Assembly (NCBI RefSeq): GCF_002933815.1
Contig: NZ_BEYR01000001.1
Span: 2,969,765-3,033,764, forward strand
DNA length: 64,000 nt
Source of the DNA: Sphingobacterium sp. HMA12
GTDB taxonomy: Bacteria > Bacteroidota > Bacteroidia > Sphingobacteriales > Sphingobacteriaceae
Direction: 5' to 3'
In this document: positions 34,076 through 43,455 of the stretch, in pieces
Layout of the letters: each line of letters opens with the position of its first letter
Numbering within the stretch: position 1 is the first letter of the stretch
The notes under the pieces: generated by a model
Told to the model about the DNA's origin: nothing
The model's database searches: none
Seen by the model: the letters and a program-made list of their open reading frames with translations, nothing else
Made by a program: the position numbers and the translations under genes

Positions 34076-35464
34076 ATGCTGAAATTGAATTTAGTGTTGT
34101 CATTGGCTGTATCACTTGCGACCTCAACCTTATTTGCCCAAAAGCTTACCATTCGTGATGCTGTAGACCAAGGTCTGGCAAATTATGGAATTATCAAGGC
34201 GAAAGCGTATTATTTCCAATCTTCACTACAGACCAACGAACAGGTAAAACGTGACTTCTGGCCCAATTTGACCGTTGTAGCGCAACAAGATTATGGTACC
34301 ATCAACGGACAGAATGGCCCATTGTATGGATTTGGTGGACTCGGTGTCGCTTCCTCGGGTGCGGCACTACCGGAGCAAAATTGGAATTCCGCTTTTGGAG
34401 CGCTTTATCTTGCCAACATCAATTGGGATATCTACACCTTTGGCCGCAAAAAAGAGCGCATCGAATTGAGCAAAGCGGACAGCAAACGATTGGAAATTGA
34501 CCTTCAACAAGAACAATTCCAACATAAGATCAAAATTGCCGCAGCCTACCTGAATCTTCTGGCGAGCCAACGTCTCCAAAAAAATCAACAGAAAAACCTG
34601 GATCGTGCATTAGTTTTCTTTAACATCGCTGCGACGAAAGCCAAAAATGGGATTTTACCGGGTGTCGATTCAACATTGGCTTCGGCAGAGGTATCCCGTG
34701 CCAAGATCAGCCTGAATCAAGCGGGGGAAAATGTGAAGGAACAAAACAACAAATTGACGGTATTGATGGGAATCAATTCGATAGACCTTCAGATTGACAC
34801 TGCCCTAGTAACAAAAACACCGGCTCAACTGCTAAGCACTGACCCGGCTTTGGTAGACAACAACCCGGTACTTCAATATTACAAAAGCCGGATTGAAGTG
34901 GGCGAACAACAGCTGAAGCTTTCAAACAAGGAATTTTTACCAACCCTCTCCGCTTTCGGAGTTTTTCAGGCAAGGGGTTCCGGTTTCAAAAGCGATTACA
35001 CCACAGACCTTCAAGCTTTTACAAGAAATTATTGGGAGGGTATTCGTCCCAACCGACAAAACTATCTTTTGGGTCTAGGGATCAACTGGAATATCACCTC
35101 GATCGCACGTATCAACAAAAAAATCAGTGCACAGCGATACACCAACGATGCCTTGCGGGAGGAATATCAAACTACTGCGGCGCAATTTGTCGCACAGCTC
35201 GATGCCGCTGATGTTAAAATCAAGTTAGCTCAGCAGAGCGATATCGAAGCACCAAGACAGGTGTCAGCTGCCCTACAGGCCTACAATCAGAAGATGGCCA
35301 TGTACAAAAACGGCCTGGCAACACTTGTAGATATCACCCAGACCTTATATACCCTGAATAGAGCCGAAACAGATCGCGAAATCGTCCATATCAACCTGTG
35401 GCAGTCACTTTTACTAAAAGCTGCTGCAGCTGGAGATTTCGATATTTTCAACAAAGAATTATAA
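34076..35464 (+). CDS. TolC-family outer-membrane efflux protein
   Basis: This 462-residue protein has a signal peptide ending TLFAQ and the two helical-barrel halves of the TolC family (KIKIAAAYLNLLASQRLQKN; VDSTLASAEVSRAKISLNQAGE in pieces; AALQAYNQKMAMYKNGLATLVDITQTLYTLNRAE in pieces at the C-terminal duct). It forms the outer-membrane channel for the RND pump encoded 10 bases downstream. The order TolC-RND-adaptor is seen in many Bacteroidota operons. Confidence 0.92.
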   Translation: MLKLNLVLSLAVSLATSTLFAQKLTIRDAVDQGLANYGIIKAKAYYFQSSLQTNEQVKRDFWPNLTVVAQQDYGTINGQNGPLYGFGGLGVASSGAALPEQNWNSAFGALYLANINWDIYTFGRKKERIELSKADSKRLEIDLQQEQFQHKIKIAAAYLNLLASQRLQKNQQKNLDRALVFFNIAATKAKNGILPGVDSTLASAEVSRAKISLNQAGENVKEQNNKLTVLMGINSIDLQIDTALVTKTPAQLLSTDPALVDNNPVLQYYKSRIEVGEQQLKLSNKEFLPTLSAFGVFQARGSGFKSDYTTDLQAFTRNYWEGIRPNRQNYLLGLGINWNITSIARINKKISAQRYTNDALREEYQTTAAQFVAQLDAADVKIKLAQQSDIEAPRQVSAALQAYNQKMAMYKNGLATLVDITQTLYTLNRAETDREIVHINLWQSLLLKAAAAGDFDIFNKEL

Positions 35465-35474
35465 ATAACACCGC

Positions 35475-38400
35475 ATGAATTTAATACGTTTTGCCTTACG
35501 TAAGCCGATATCCATTCTTGTACTGGTCATGGGACTTATTGTATTTGGAATTGGCGCAGTACGCACGATCAAGGTCGACATTTTACCCAAAATGAACCTT
35601 CCTGTTATTTATATTGCGCACCCCTTTGGGGGTTATTCTCCAGATCAGATGGAGTCTTATTTTGCGAAAAACTACGTCAATATCCTGCTTTTTGCCAACG
35701 GCGTCAAATCCATTGAGACCAAAAACATCCAGGGGTTAACCTTAATGAAGATCTCCTACTACGAAGACACCAACATGGCCCAAGCGGCAGCCGAATTGAG
35801 TGCATTGGCTAATCGTATCCAGGCCTCCTTTCCACCGGGGTCACAACCGCCTTTTATTATCCGGTTTGACGCATCTTCGCTTCCTGTTGGTCAATTGGTA
35901 CTTAGCAGCGATAAACGGTCTAACAACGAATTACAGGATCTGGCCAATGTGTATGTTCGGGCTTCATTTACTTCCATACCGGGATTACTTTCCCCGCCAC
36001 CATTTGGAGGGAGCCCCCGTACCATCGAGGTCAATGTGGATCCCGACCTCATGCGCAGTCACAACATGACCCCCGATCAGGTCGTCGAAGCATTAAAACT
36101 CAACAACCAGACCGCACCTGCCGGAAATGTCCGTATAAAAGACAAAAACTATATTACGCCCACCAATAACACCATTCGGGATGTAAAAGATTTTGAGAAA
36201 ATCCCGCTTTTTAAAGGCGGTGTTCAAAATCTCTATCTGGGTGATATTGCCACAGTGAAAGACGGCGCCGATGTTACCGCAGGTTATGCACTCGTCAATG
36301 GCAAACGATCGGTCTACGTCAGTATTGCCAAGGCCGGTGATGCTTCCACTTGGGAAGTCGTACAAAACCTGAAGGCCGCACTTCCAAAAATACAGAATAC
36401 CTTGCCCGAAGATGTCAAGTTATCCTATGAGTTTGACCAATCCGTCTATGTCATCAACTCCGTCAAAAGTTTGATTACCGAAGGCGCTATCGGTGCAATC
36501 CTCACCGGTTTAATGGTTTTACTCTTTTTAGGTGACCGTAGAGCTGCCTTAATCGTTATCCTAACGATTCCGATCTCGGTTATTTCGGGTGTACTCTTCC
36601 TGAAACTATTTGGCCAGACCATCAATCTGATGTCCCTGAGCGGATTGGCACTGGCAATCGGTATCCTCGTTGACGAAAGTACAGTTACGATAGAGAATAT
36701 ACACCAGCACCTGGATATGGGCAAGCCCAAAGCATTGGCAATCTGGGATGCCTGTAAGGAAATTGCCCTGCCAAAGCTGTTGATTCTATTGTGTATCCTC
36801 GCCGTATTCGCTCCAGCTTTTACAATGACAGGTATTCCCGGATCCTTATTCCTACCGCTGGCCCTGTCGATCGGATTTTCGATGATCATCTCCTTTCTGT
36901 TGTCACAGACTTTCGTACCGATCATGGCCAATTGGCTCATGAAAGATCACCACAAAACCGGTGCACATAAAATAAATCCAAAAGGCCTGAATGCCGATGA
37001 AGTCCAATTTGCCGAAACAGGTCTTTCGGTCGAATCCGAACAAGATACCCTGAATCAAAAGAAACTTCTTGTCGAACGGGAAGATTTTAATAACGATGGT
37101 AAAATCAGCCTGTTTGAACGATTCAGAAATCGGTTTATGAAAATGATCGATCGACTGTTCAAACAGAAGAAAATTATCACCGTCGTCTACCTAGTGGGTG
37201 CAATAAGCCTGGTACTCGTTTTGCTCAATACGATTGGACAGGACGTATTTCCAAAGGTCAACTCAAGTCAATTTCAGATGCGACTCCGCGCCGTCGAAGG
37301 CACCCGCATTGAACGTACGGAAGAAAAGGCCAAACGGGCATTAGCTGAACTTGAACAACTGGTAGGTAAAGAACATATTAGCATATCGTCTGTTTATATT
37401 GGTCAACACCCTGGGCAGTTCTCCGTATCACCGATCTACCTGTTTATGGCAGGTCCCCATGAAGCTGTTTTTCAAATCGCCCTCAAAGATTATCACCACG
37501 ATATGGACAGTTTCCGCGATGAATACAGAAAACGCCTCAAAGCCGCTCTTCCTGATGTGCAAGTTTCTTTTGAACCAATCGAACTCACCGACAAAGTCCT
37601 GAGCCAAGGTTCGCCGACACCTATCGAGGTACGGATAGCGGGTAAGAACAAAAAGAATAATGAAAAATACGCCGGCAAATTAATTGAAGAACTAAAGGCC
37701 ATTCCGTATTTCAGGGATGTACAACTCGCACAATCGATCAAATACCCGTCCTATGACATCAATATTGACCGGGTACGTGCTGCCCAGCTTGGTATTGACC
37801 TCGCTGAAGTGACCCGCTCATTGATTGCTGCAACATCCTCTTCCCGTTACACAGAAAAAAATACCTGGATTGATGAAAAAGCCGGACTCTCTTATAATGT
37901 GCAGGTACAGGTTCCCATTGATAAAATGAAAGACGAGAAAGAGATCGGTGAAATTCCGCTGTTAAAAAATTCGTCACGGCCGATCCTGAGTGACATCGCG
38001 ACCATTACACCTTCCTTTACTTATGGCGAAAACGACAACTTAGGTGCTATGCCTTACATTTCTGTCACGGCCAATATTGATCATACCGATCTAAAAACAG
38101 CCTCTAAAGATGTACAACGCAGCATTAAGGAGTTAGGTGAATTACCCCGCGGTCTTTCGGTGGAGCAAATCGGATTAGGAAAAGTGCTGAGCGAAACAAT
38201 GGACAGTTTGCAGGCTGGATTAGCTGTAGCGATTATCGTGATATTTCTGATGCTTTCGGCCAACTTTCAGTCATTTAAAGTTTCCATGGTCGTCCTCACC
38301 ACTGTTCCAGCCGTTGTCCTTGGGTCCCTGCTGATGCTTTTATTGACCGGTTCAACGCTTAACCTACAGTCTTATATGGGTATTATCATGTCCGTTGGTG

Positions 38401-38765
38401 TATCCATCGCTAATGCAGTGCTGCTGATTACCAATGCCGAACATATCCGCAAGCACAATCAAAACGCCTTGGCTGCCGCACGCGAAGCAGCCTCACTACG
38501 TCTACGCCCTATTATTATGACCAGTTTGGCCATGATTGTCGGGATGTTGCCCATGGCTATAGGCCATGGCGAAGGCGGTGAACAGGTATCTCCTTTGGGG
38601 CGTGCCGTTATCGGAGGCTTACTATTCTCTACTTTTGCCGTACTGGTGATTTTACCGCTGATATTTGCCTGGGCACAAGAGAAAAGCAGCACCCAATCCA
38701 TTTCGCTAGATCCCGAAGATGAAGAAAGTAAACATTATATTGCAGCATTAAAACCTTTATCATGA
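35475..38765 (+). CDS. RND efflux permease with EF-hand-like loop
   Basis: This 1096-residue HAE/AcrB-type permease has 12 membrane helices and two porter domains. TM4 has D400 followed by E401 (GILVDEST, TIENIHQHL) where drug pumps have two Asp. The cytoplasmic linker between TM6 and TM7 is enlarged (about 500-570) and carries a 12-residue EF-hand-type loop at 537-548 (DFNNDGKISLFE), with Ca-ligand positions 1, 3, 5, 12 and Gly6 all standard. The substrate is unknown. It overlaps the adaptor by 4 bases and probably works with the TolC and adaptor genes as one pump. Confidence 0.93.
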   Translation: MNLIRFALRKPISILVLVMGLIVFGIGAVRTIKVDILPKMNLPVIYIAHPFGGYSPDQMESYFAKNYVNILLFANGVKSIETKNIQGLTLMKISYYEDTNMAQAAAELSALANRIQASFPPGSQPPFIIRFDASSLPVGQLVLSSDKRSNNELQDLANVYVRASFTSIPGLLSPPPFGGSPRTIEVNVDPDLMRSHNMTPDQVVEALKLNNQTAPAGNVRIKDKNYITPTNNTIRDVKDFEKIPLFKGGVQNLYLGDIATVKDGADVTAGYALVNGKRSVYVSIAKAGDASTWEVVQNLKAALPKIQNTLPEDVKLSYEFDQSVYVINSVKSLITEGAIGAILTGLMVLLFLGDRRAALIVILTIPISVISGVLFLKLFGQTINLMSLSGLALAIGILVDESTVTIENIHQHLDMGKPKALAIWDACKEIALPKLLILLCILAVFAPAFTMTGIPGSLFLPLALSIGFSMIISFLLSQTFVPIMANWLMKDHHKTGAHKINPKGLNADEVQFAETGLSVESEQDTLNQKKLLVEREDFNNDGKISLFERFRNRFMKMIDRLFKQKKIITVVYLVGAISLVLVLLNTIGQDVFPKVNSSQFQMRLRAVEGTRIERTEEKAKRALAELEQLVGKEHISISSVYIGQHPGQFSVSPIYLFMAGPHEAVFQIALKDYHHDMDSFRDEYRKRLKAALPDVQVSFEPIELTDKVLSQGSPTPIEVRIAGKNKKNNEKYAGKLIEELKAIPYFRDVQLAQSIKYPSYDINIDRVRAAQLGIDLAEVTRSLIAATSSSRYTEKNTWIDEKAGLSYNVQVQVPIDKMKDEKEIGEIPLLKNSSRPILSDIATITPSFTYGENDNLGAMPYISVTANIDHTDLKTASKDVQRSIKELGELPRGLSVEQIGLGKVLSETMDSLQAGLAVAIIVIFLMLSANFQSFKVSMVVLTTVPAVVLGSLLMLLLTGSTLNLQSYMGIIMSVGVSIANAVLLITNAEHIRKHNQNALAAAREAASLRLRPIIMTSLAMIVGMLPMAIGHGEGGEQVSPLGRAVIGGLLFSTFAVLVILPLIFAWAQEKSSTQSISLDPEDEESKHYIAALKPLS

Positions 38766-39856
38766 AACAGAATTTCTTAAAAATATTATCCGCAGCCGGC
38801 CTACTTGTCTACTTAACCGGATGTCAGTCCGCTGCTGAAGAAAATGGCAAAAAAGCAGCAGAGACAACCAGTCCGGCATTGGAAACATTTGTACCGTCCA
38901 AACAGAAGCTAACAAACAAGATGCAAATACCCGGCGAGATCAGCGGGTTTCAGCAGGTGGAAATTTACGCCAAAGTGAGCAGCTATGTGCGGGCGTTAAA
39001 AGTTGATATCGGTAGTCGGGTTCAGGCCGGACAACTATTAGCTGTCCTAGAAGCACCGGAATTAAGCTCACAGTTGTCGGCAGCAAAATCAAGGCTAAAG
39101 TCACAGGAAGCAATTTACATGGCGACCAAAAGTACCTACGACAGATTATTTGAAACCAGTAAAGTCGAAGGTACCGTTGCCCGGTTGGATCTTGAGGTCG
39201 CCGAAGCGAAAAAGAACGCTGATTTTGCCCAATTTCAGGCCGCAAAATCGGCCTATGCGGAAGTACAGAACTTGTTGAACTATCTCGAAATACGCGCACC
39301 ATTTGACGGCGTTATCGCCACGCGGAATGTCAATCAGGGGGCTTATGTCGGGCCGGCCGGAAGAGGATCGGAAATGCCGATCATGACGATCCAACAGCAG
39401 AGCAAGCTCCGCTTGGCTGTTGCTGTACCCGAACAATATGCCGGCTTCCTGGCCACAGATCAACCGCTACAATTTACCGTAAAATCCTTGCCGGGCCAAC
39501 AGTTTTCAGGCAAGATCGCACGTAAATCGGGGGCACTGGATAGCAGATTTCGATCCGAAAGAGTTGAAATCGACATTACCAATACAAACAATAAGCTCCT
39601 TCCGGGCATGGTTGCCGAAGTCGAATTACCTTTGACTTCTCAGGATAGCACTTTTGTTGTTCCCAAAACAGCGGTCTTTACCTCCGGTGAAGGAAGTTTT
39701 GTCATCGCCGTTGTAGACAATAAAACAAACCGTGTTCCGGTGCAAAAAGGGCGTAGCATTGACGGCCAGGTAGAAGTCTTTGGCAACCTTAGTCCGACCA
39801 TGCGCCTAGTCAGCAAAGCCGATGAAGAAATCGCGGACGGCACTACGGTTAAATAA
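38762..39856 (+). CDS. RND periplasmic adaptor (membrane fusion) lipoprotein
   Basis: The 364 residues begin with a lipobox signal (LVYLTGC). HlyD/AcrA-type domains follow: the barrel-sandwich halves around VEIYAKVSSYVRALKVDIGS and EIRAPFDGVIATRNVNQGAY, a hairpin of two helices (AAKSRLKSQEAIYMATKSTYD), a beta barrel, and the membrane-proximal end. It links the pump to the TolC channel. It overlaps the permease gene by 4 bases. Confidence 0.92.
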   Translation: MKQNFLKILSAAGLLVYLTGCQSAAEENGKKAAETTSPALETFVPSKQKLTNKMQIPGEISGFQQVEIYAKVSSYVRALKVDIGSRVQAGQLLAVLEAPELSSQLSAAKSRLKSQEAIYMATKSTYDRLFETSKVEGTVARLDLEVAEAKKNADFAQFQAAKSAYAEVQNLLNYLEIRAPFDGVIATRNVNQGAYVGPAGRGSEMPIMTIQQQSKLRLAVAVPEQYAGFLATDQPLQFTVKSLPGQQFSGKIARKSGALDSRFRSERVEIDITNTNNKLLPGMVAEVELPLTSQDSTFVVPKTAVFTSGEGSFVIAVVDNKTNRVPVQKGRSIDGQVEVFGNLSPTMRLVSKADEEIADGTTVK

Positions 39857-39937
39857 AAAGCGGGGTAAGTTATTCTATACCTAAAAGCATTCCTGAGAAT
39901 TGAGTATTTGAAAAAAAGACCGCAGGAAATGCCAATA

Positions 39938-39986
39938 AAAAAGCAAATGGGACGTCCAAAAATATCGGGCACCCCATTTGCTTTTT
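39938..39986. terminator. Bidirectional terminator after the efflux operon
   Basis: A perfect 14-bp stem AAAAAGCAAATGGG/CCCATTTGCTTTTT continues past an AC/AC internal loop into GTCC/GGGC. It separates the adaptor gene (+) from the amide-hydrolase gene (-) and has A/T tracts on both sides. Confidence 0.88.
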
Positions 39987-40003
39987 ATATTTCCAGTCGG
40001 CTA

Positions 40004-41041
40004 CTATATACCCATAAATTTAAAGGCGTTGGCAGATTTAAATAGCCCATTTGAGATCCCATTAATTGCTACTCCTTGTTTTAAATCCAACTTCATTGTA
40101 GGAGCCCCCTTCTTCAAATCAAATTTAGTAAGATCCACCCATAAAGTTCCCGGAGTCAACACATTCTCAAAATAATAGACTTTGTGCTTTTGATCCGCGA
40201 CAGACCGCCATCGGGTAGAAGAAATATTGGGTTCAGTTTCCGAGCTGATACCAAATGGGACGGAACAATTACGAATGACGCTAAATACACTCGCGACAGC
40301 GGTTCGTGTATCCGCTGTTTGTGGGATGGCATTTATATAATACGAAGCACGCACAAAACGATCTGCAGCCCGATTGGTACCCGGAAGCATAATTGTCCCC
40401 GGAATTCCCTGCCAGTATCTGTTTAAAGCGAGCTGCTCCTCAAATACCGGTGAATTTGTCATCACGGTATATGCCGCATTGTGGTGAATAACCAATTTTC
40501 CATTAATGTATTCAAAGATCGCATTGTCACCCGTTGCATCCGAGAGGGACAGGTGTACCGTTGTAAACTTTTCGGTTCCCGGAATATAATCACTCACAAT
40601 GACAAAAGGTTCGTCCTGCAATACCTTCACCGCCTCAGCCACCGTCGCAAAATTGTCAAGTACATATTGTGCCCAGGCCGAGATTGCTAGCCCTTTTCTG
40701 GCCCCCGCAGGATCAAATTTGGGGTAAGCAGATTCGACTAGCCATAGTACGTTAGCGACTAATCCCTTTTCGTTCAATCCATCCACCGTGGCAATATCCC
40801 AAGCACTGGAAATCACGCTACCGTATTGAGAAGTCCAGGTCAGCGATTGCGGACCAACCTCACCACTTCGCTGTATACCGCTGGGAAACACCCAAATATT
40901 AGCGGCAATATCATCCTTCCAGTCCATGCTTCGTGCTGTAATCACTGTCTGGTTCGGTCCTTTATAGACCACCCGGGTACAGGCATCAGTCTTACCTTGC
41001 AAGAGCACTACAATTAAAATAATCGAAAAAAGATACTTCAT
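40004..41041 (-). CDS. Ntn hydrolase of the choloylglycine / penicillin V acylase family
   Basis: This 345-residue enzyme has a signal peptide (1-20) followed directly by Cys21 (ACTRVVYKG), which becomes the N-terminal nucleophile. The family motifs ITARSMDWKDD (Arg/Asp pair) and YTVMTNSPVFEEQLALNRYW are present. It cleaves linear amides; bile-salt hydrolases and penicillin acylases are relatives, and a secreted environmental form may act on N-acyl lactones or lipids. It is single, with two palindromes close upstream. Confidence 0.9.
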   Translation of the reverse strand: MKYLFSIILIVVLLQGKTDACTRVVYKGPNQTVITARSMDWKDDIAANIWVFPSGIQRSGEVGPQSLTWTSQYGSVISSAWDIATVDGLNEKGLVANVLWLVESAYPKFDPAGARKGLAISAWAQYVLDNFATVAEAVKVLQDEPFVIVSDYIPGTEKFTTVHLSLSDATGDNAIFEYINGKLVIHHNAAYTVMTNSPVFEEQLALNRYWQGIPGTIMLPGTNRAADRFVRASYYINAIPQTADTRTAVASVFSVIRNCSVPFGISSETEPNISSTRWRSVADQKHKVYYFENVLTPGTLWVDLTKFDLKKGAPTMKLDLKQGVAINGISNGLFKSANAFKFMGI

Positions 41042-41071
41042 AAAATAGTTGTTTCGTATATTAACAAATAC

Positions 41072-41101
41072 TTAATAGTTTTGTTTAAACAAAACTATTA
41101 A
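41072..41101. repeat. Perfect 30-base palindrome
   Basis: Arms TTAATAGTTTTGTTT and AAACAAAACTATTAA are fully complementary with no spacer. It lies 31 bases upstream of the amide-hydrolase ATG. Perfect symmetry over 15 bp is most easily an operator or a hairpin-prone site; it also contains a TTTG-rich promoter-like half. Confidence 0.65.
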
Positions 41102-41111
41102 TAAAAAATAC

Positions 41112-41146
41112 CATTAAAAGTATTCCCCCCATAAATACTTTTAATG
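41112..41146. repeat. Stem-loop with 13-bp perfect stem
   Basis: CATTAAAAGTATT (41112-41124) and AATACTTTTAATG (41134-41146) enclose the loop CCCCCCATA. It stands 10 bases from the 30-base palindrome. Read on the minus strand it is followed by a run of T, so a terminator for a lost gene is one option. Confidence 0.55.
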
Positions 41147-41299
41147 TTTCATTCTTTGAAAGACTTTATTCTCCGAAACTTCGTTATATCATTTTTTTGA
41201 CTTAGCAGGAGTCTTTTAGTTGTTAACCTTATTTTTTCCTATTTTCAACCTATGTAGCGACGGTGAGTCATTTAACTAAAAAATCAATTGCTAAAGGAT

Positions 41300-41700
41300 A
41301 TGTTGAAGATCATTAAATCAGGAATGAAGCTTGGGCTTACTTATTTCTGATCCAAAGTATATTGATTTGCATCGATGGCTTACATGACAAAAAGACCAAG
41401 GCGTCTATCGGTATTGTCCTACATAATAACATCAACCCCGACGGCAGTCCCTCGGAAAGGCTGCAGGAACGACTTAACAAAAGTATCCAGCTATACAGGG
41501 CAAACCGGATTCGTACGATCCTTGTTAGTGGTGGTTACCATCTCCCAATATTTCCATCAGACACGCAAAAAAGCGCTCTTTCCTATTCCATCTTTCGGGA
41601 GTTTGTTGCTTACTACAAAGAGGCCTTATAGCGCCCATCAAAAGGAGCCGCTTAAATTATAACACCGCATCCGTTAAAAATTTAATCGACCCGAAGGTAC
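41300..41700 (+). pseudogene. Decayed YdcF/ElyC (DUF218) family gene
   Basis: Conserved DUF218 motifs (IGIVLHNNINPDGSPSERLQ, RLNKSIQLYRANRIRTILVSGG) lie in one frame, open from 41317 to 41630 without an ATG. An ATG at 41300 opens 16 codons in another frame that reach this block (MLKIIKSGMKLGLTY, then LIQSILICIDG after a frameshift). A third frame after 41631 shows SRLNYNTASVKNLID, like the SRNTYEN end motif. At least two frameshifts break the gene. The intact family are inner-membrane proteins with a periplasmic domain. Confidence 0.7.
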
Positions 41701-41782
41701 CCTCAGGCGGTTCTTCGGTCGAAAAAAGAGGTTTGTTTTATCATCAAAGCAGATTATATTTACACTACACTAAACCAATCAA

Positions 41783-42568
41783 ATGAAAGAGAAATTTATT
41801 GACAGAAAAGACCAACAGGCAAATAAAATATTTGAAAGACGAACATTAGCAAATGACTATCGGACTATCCTTCCCTTGTTAAAACCCGATTTAGCTATCC
41901 TCGATGTGGGCTGTGGCACGGGAACACTAACAAATGAAGCCGCATCGCTTATTGCTGGCGGAACGGCCATTGGTTTAGACAACACCCAATCGTTTATTGA
42001 TATGGGAAATAAACAGTATGGTGACACAGCCAATCTTAGCCTGGTGTGTGATAATATTTTCAGTTATGAGCCTCCACATCAGTTTGACCTGATTATGACT
42101 GCTAGAACAGTGCAATGGCTAAGTGATATTCCTGCGGCCTTAAAACGCTTCAAGTCCTGGCTAAAACCAGGAGGACAGCTATCGATCCTAGATTATAACC
42201 ATATTGCAATCGAGTGGAGTCCGGTACCTCCGGCCAGTATGCTGGAGTTTTATCAAACTTTTCTGAATTGGCGTACCGATGCGGGCATGAACAATCGTGT
42301 AGCAGATGAAATCACTACTTTACTCCAACAACAGGGATTTACAGGTATTGAAACGATCAACGCCGATCAGACCTATACCAAGGGCGACGATGATTTTCAA
42401 ACCAATCTTGGGATCTGGATCAAGGTTGCCCAATCACGACAAATGGTAATAGAAGGATATATTACAGATGAGCTACGTTTAAAAGCGATTGAAGAGTACA
42501 GCGACTGGGTCGAAACAGAAGCCTTGTCAATGACACTCAAAATGAATGACGTAAGAGCTAAGATTTAA
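41783..42568 (+). CDS. Class I SAM-dependent methyltransferase
   Basis: This 261-residue Rossmann methyltransferase has motif I LAILDVGCGTGTLTNEAASL, the acidic residue after beta2 in AIGLDNT and PHQFDLIMTARTVQWLSDI as motif IV. The later WLKPGGQLSILDYNHI fits small-molecule enzymes like trans-aconitate or ubiquinone methyltransferases. No substrate is evident. The alpha/beta hydrolase gene follows after 10 bases, so the two may be co-transcribed. Confidence 0.87.
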   Translation: MKEKFIDRKDQQANKIFERRTLANDYRTILPLLKPDLAILDVGCGTGTLTNEAASLIAGGTAIGLDNTQSFIDMGNKQYGDTANLSLVCDNIFSYEPPHQFDLIMTARTVQWLSDIPAALKRFKSWLKPGGQLSILDYNHIAIEWSPVPPASMLEFYQTFLNWRTDAGMNNRVADEITTLLQQQGFTGIETINADQTYTKGDDDFQTNLGIWIKVAQSRQMVIEGYITDELRLKAIEEYSDWVETEALSMTLKMNDVRAKI

Positions 42569-42578
42569 TGAATTCAAT

Positions 42579-43394
42579 ATGATCCGCATACGCCCAGCTT
42601 TCTTTTCTATTTTCCTGTTATTATCCGCTTTTGACTTGTTTGCCCAATCCAAAGATACGACGATCAGCGTTGGTCAGCATAGCTTACATTTTAATATTAC
42701 GGAAGGGCAAGGTGTTCCCATCATCTTTGAATCAGGAGCTGGAAACGATGCCTCTGTATGGCAGCAGCTATTAGCGCCGCTATCAGCCAGATTAAGTGTA
42801 CCATTAATCACCTACGATCGGGCGGGTTTCGGAAAAAGTGGTATAGATACTGTAAATGTCAATCTATCGACTGAAGTCGCTGATCTAAAAAGGGCGCTAA
42901 ATAAATTGGGGTATAACGACCAATATTTCTTTGTTGCACATTCCTTTGGCGGTAATTATACGCTGAAATTTGCCGATGAAAACAAGGGTCAGGTACTTGG
43001 GGCAGTGATGATAGATATTGTCTCGCCTTATTTTATGACAATGGAGCGTGGAAAATCATTAAAGATAGAATATGCCGACCGACTTCAGGAGATCAAAAAA
43101 GAGAGTTTGGGATTCTATCATTTGACGATGAATTATGAGAATTCAACAGCCATTTTACATGAAGTAGCGCCACATGCGACTATACCAATGACAATTATTG
43201 GCTCAGGCATTACCCCTTTTGAAGAACCGGATAGAAGTAAATGTGTTGCCGCATTAAAAAAGTTTGCAGACGAAAAGGGCAACAGAAAGTATATCTTGGA
43301 GCCGAACGCCCAACATCACATCTTTTACGATAATCCGGCTTTAGTGATCGAAGAAATCCAGTCATTATACAAAAAAACAACCTCAGCAGAATAA
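42579..43394 (+). CDS. Exported alpha/beta hydrolase
   Basis: The 271 residues have a signal peptide ending DLFAQ. The alpha/beta hydrolase core shows the nucleophile elbow VAHSFGGNYTL with Ser as catalytic residue, oxyanion-side ESGAGND, and a late His in NAQHHIFYDNP. The substrate class (ester, lactone or amide) cannot be told. Start 10 bases after the methyltransferase stop. Confidence 0.88.
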   Translation: MIRIRPAFFSIFLLLSAFDLFAQSKDTTISVGQHSLHFNITEGQGVPIIFESGAGNDASVWQQLLAPLSARLSVPLITYDRAGFGKSGIDTVNVNLSTEVADLKRALNKLGYNDQYFFVAHSFGGNYTLKFADENKGQVLGAVMIDIVSPYFMTMERGKSLKIEYADRLQEIKKESLGFYHLTMNYENSTAILHEVAPHATIPMTIIGSGITPFEEPDRSKCVAALKKFADEKGNRKYILEPNAQHHIFYDNPALVIEEIQSLYKKTTSAE

Positions 43395-43455
43395 TTAGAA
43401 ATAATTTTATTTGTAGCTTAGTCCTATTGACAATGTCGTATCAACACAATATTTT

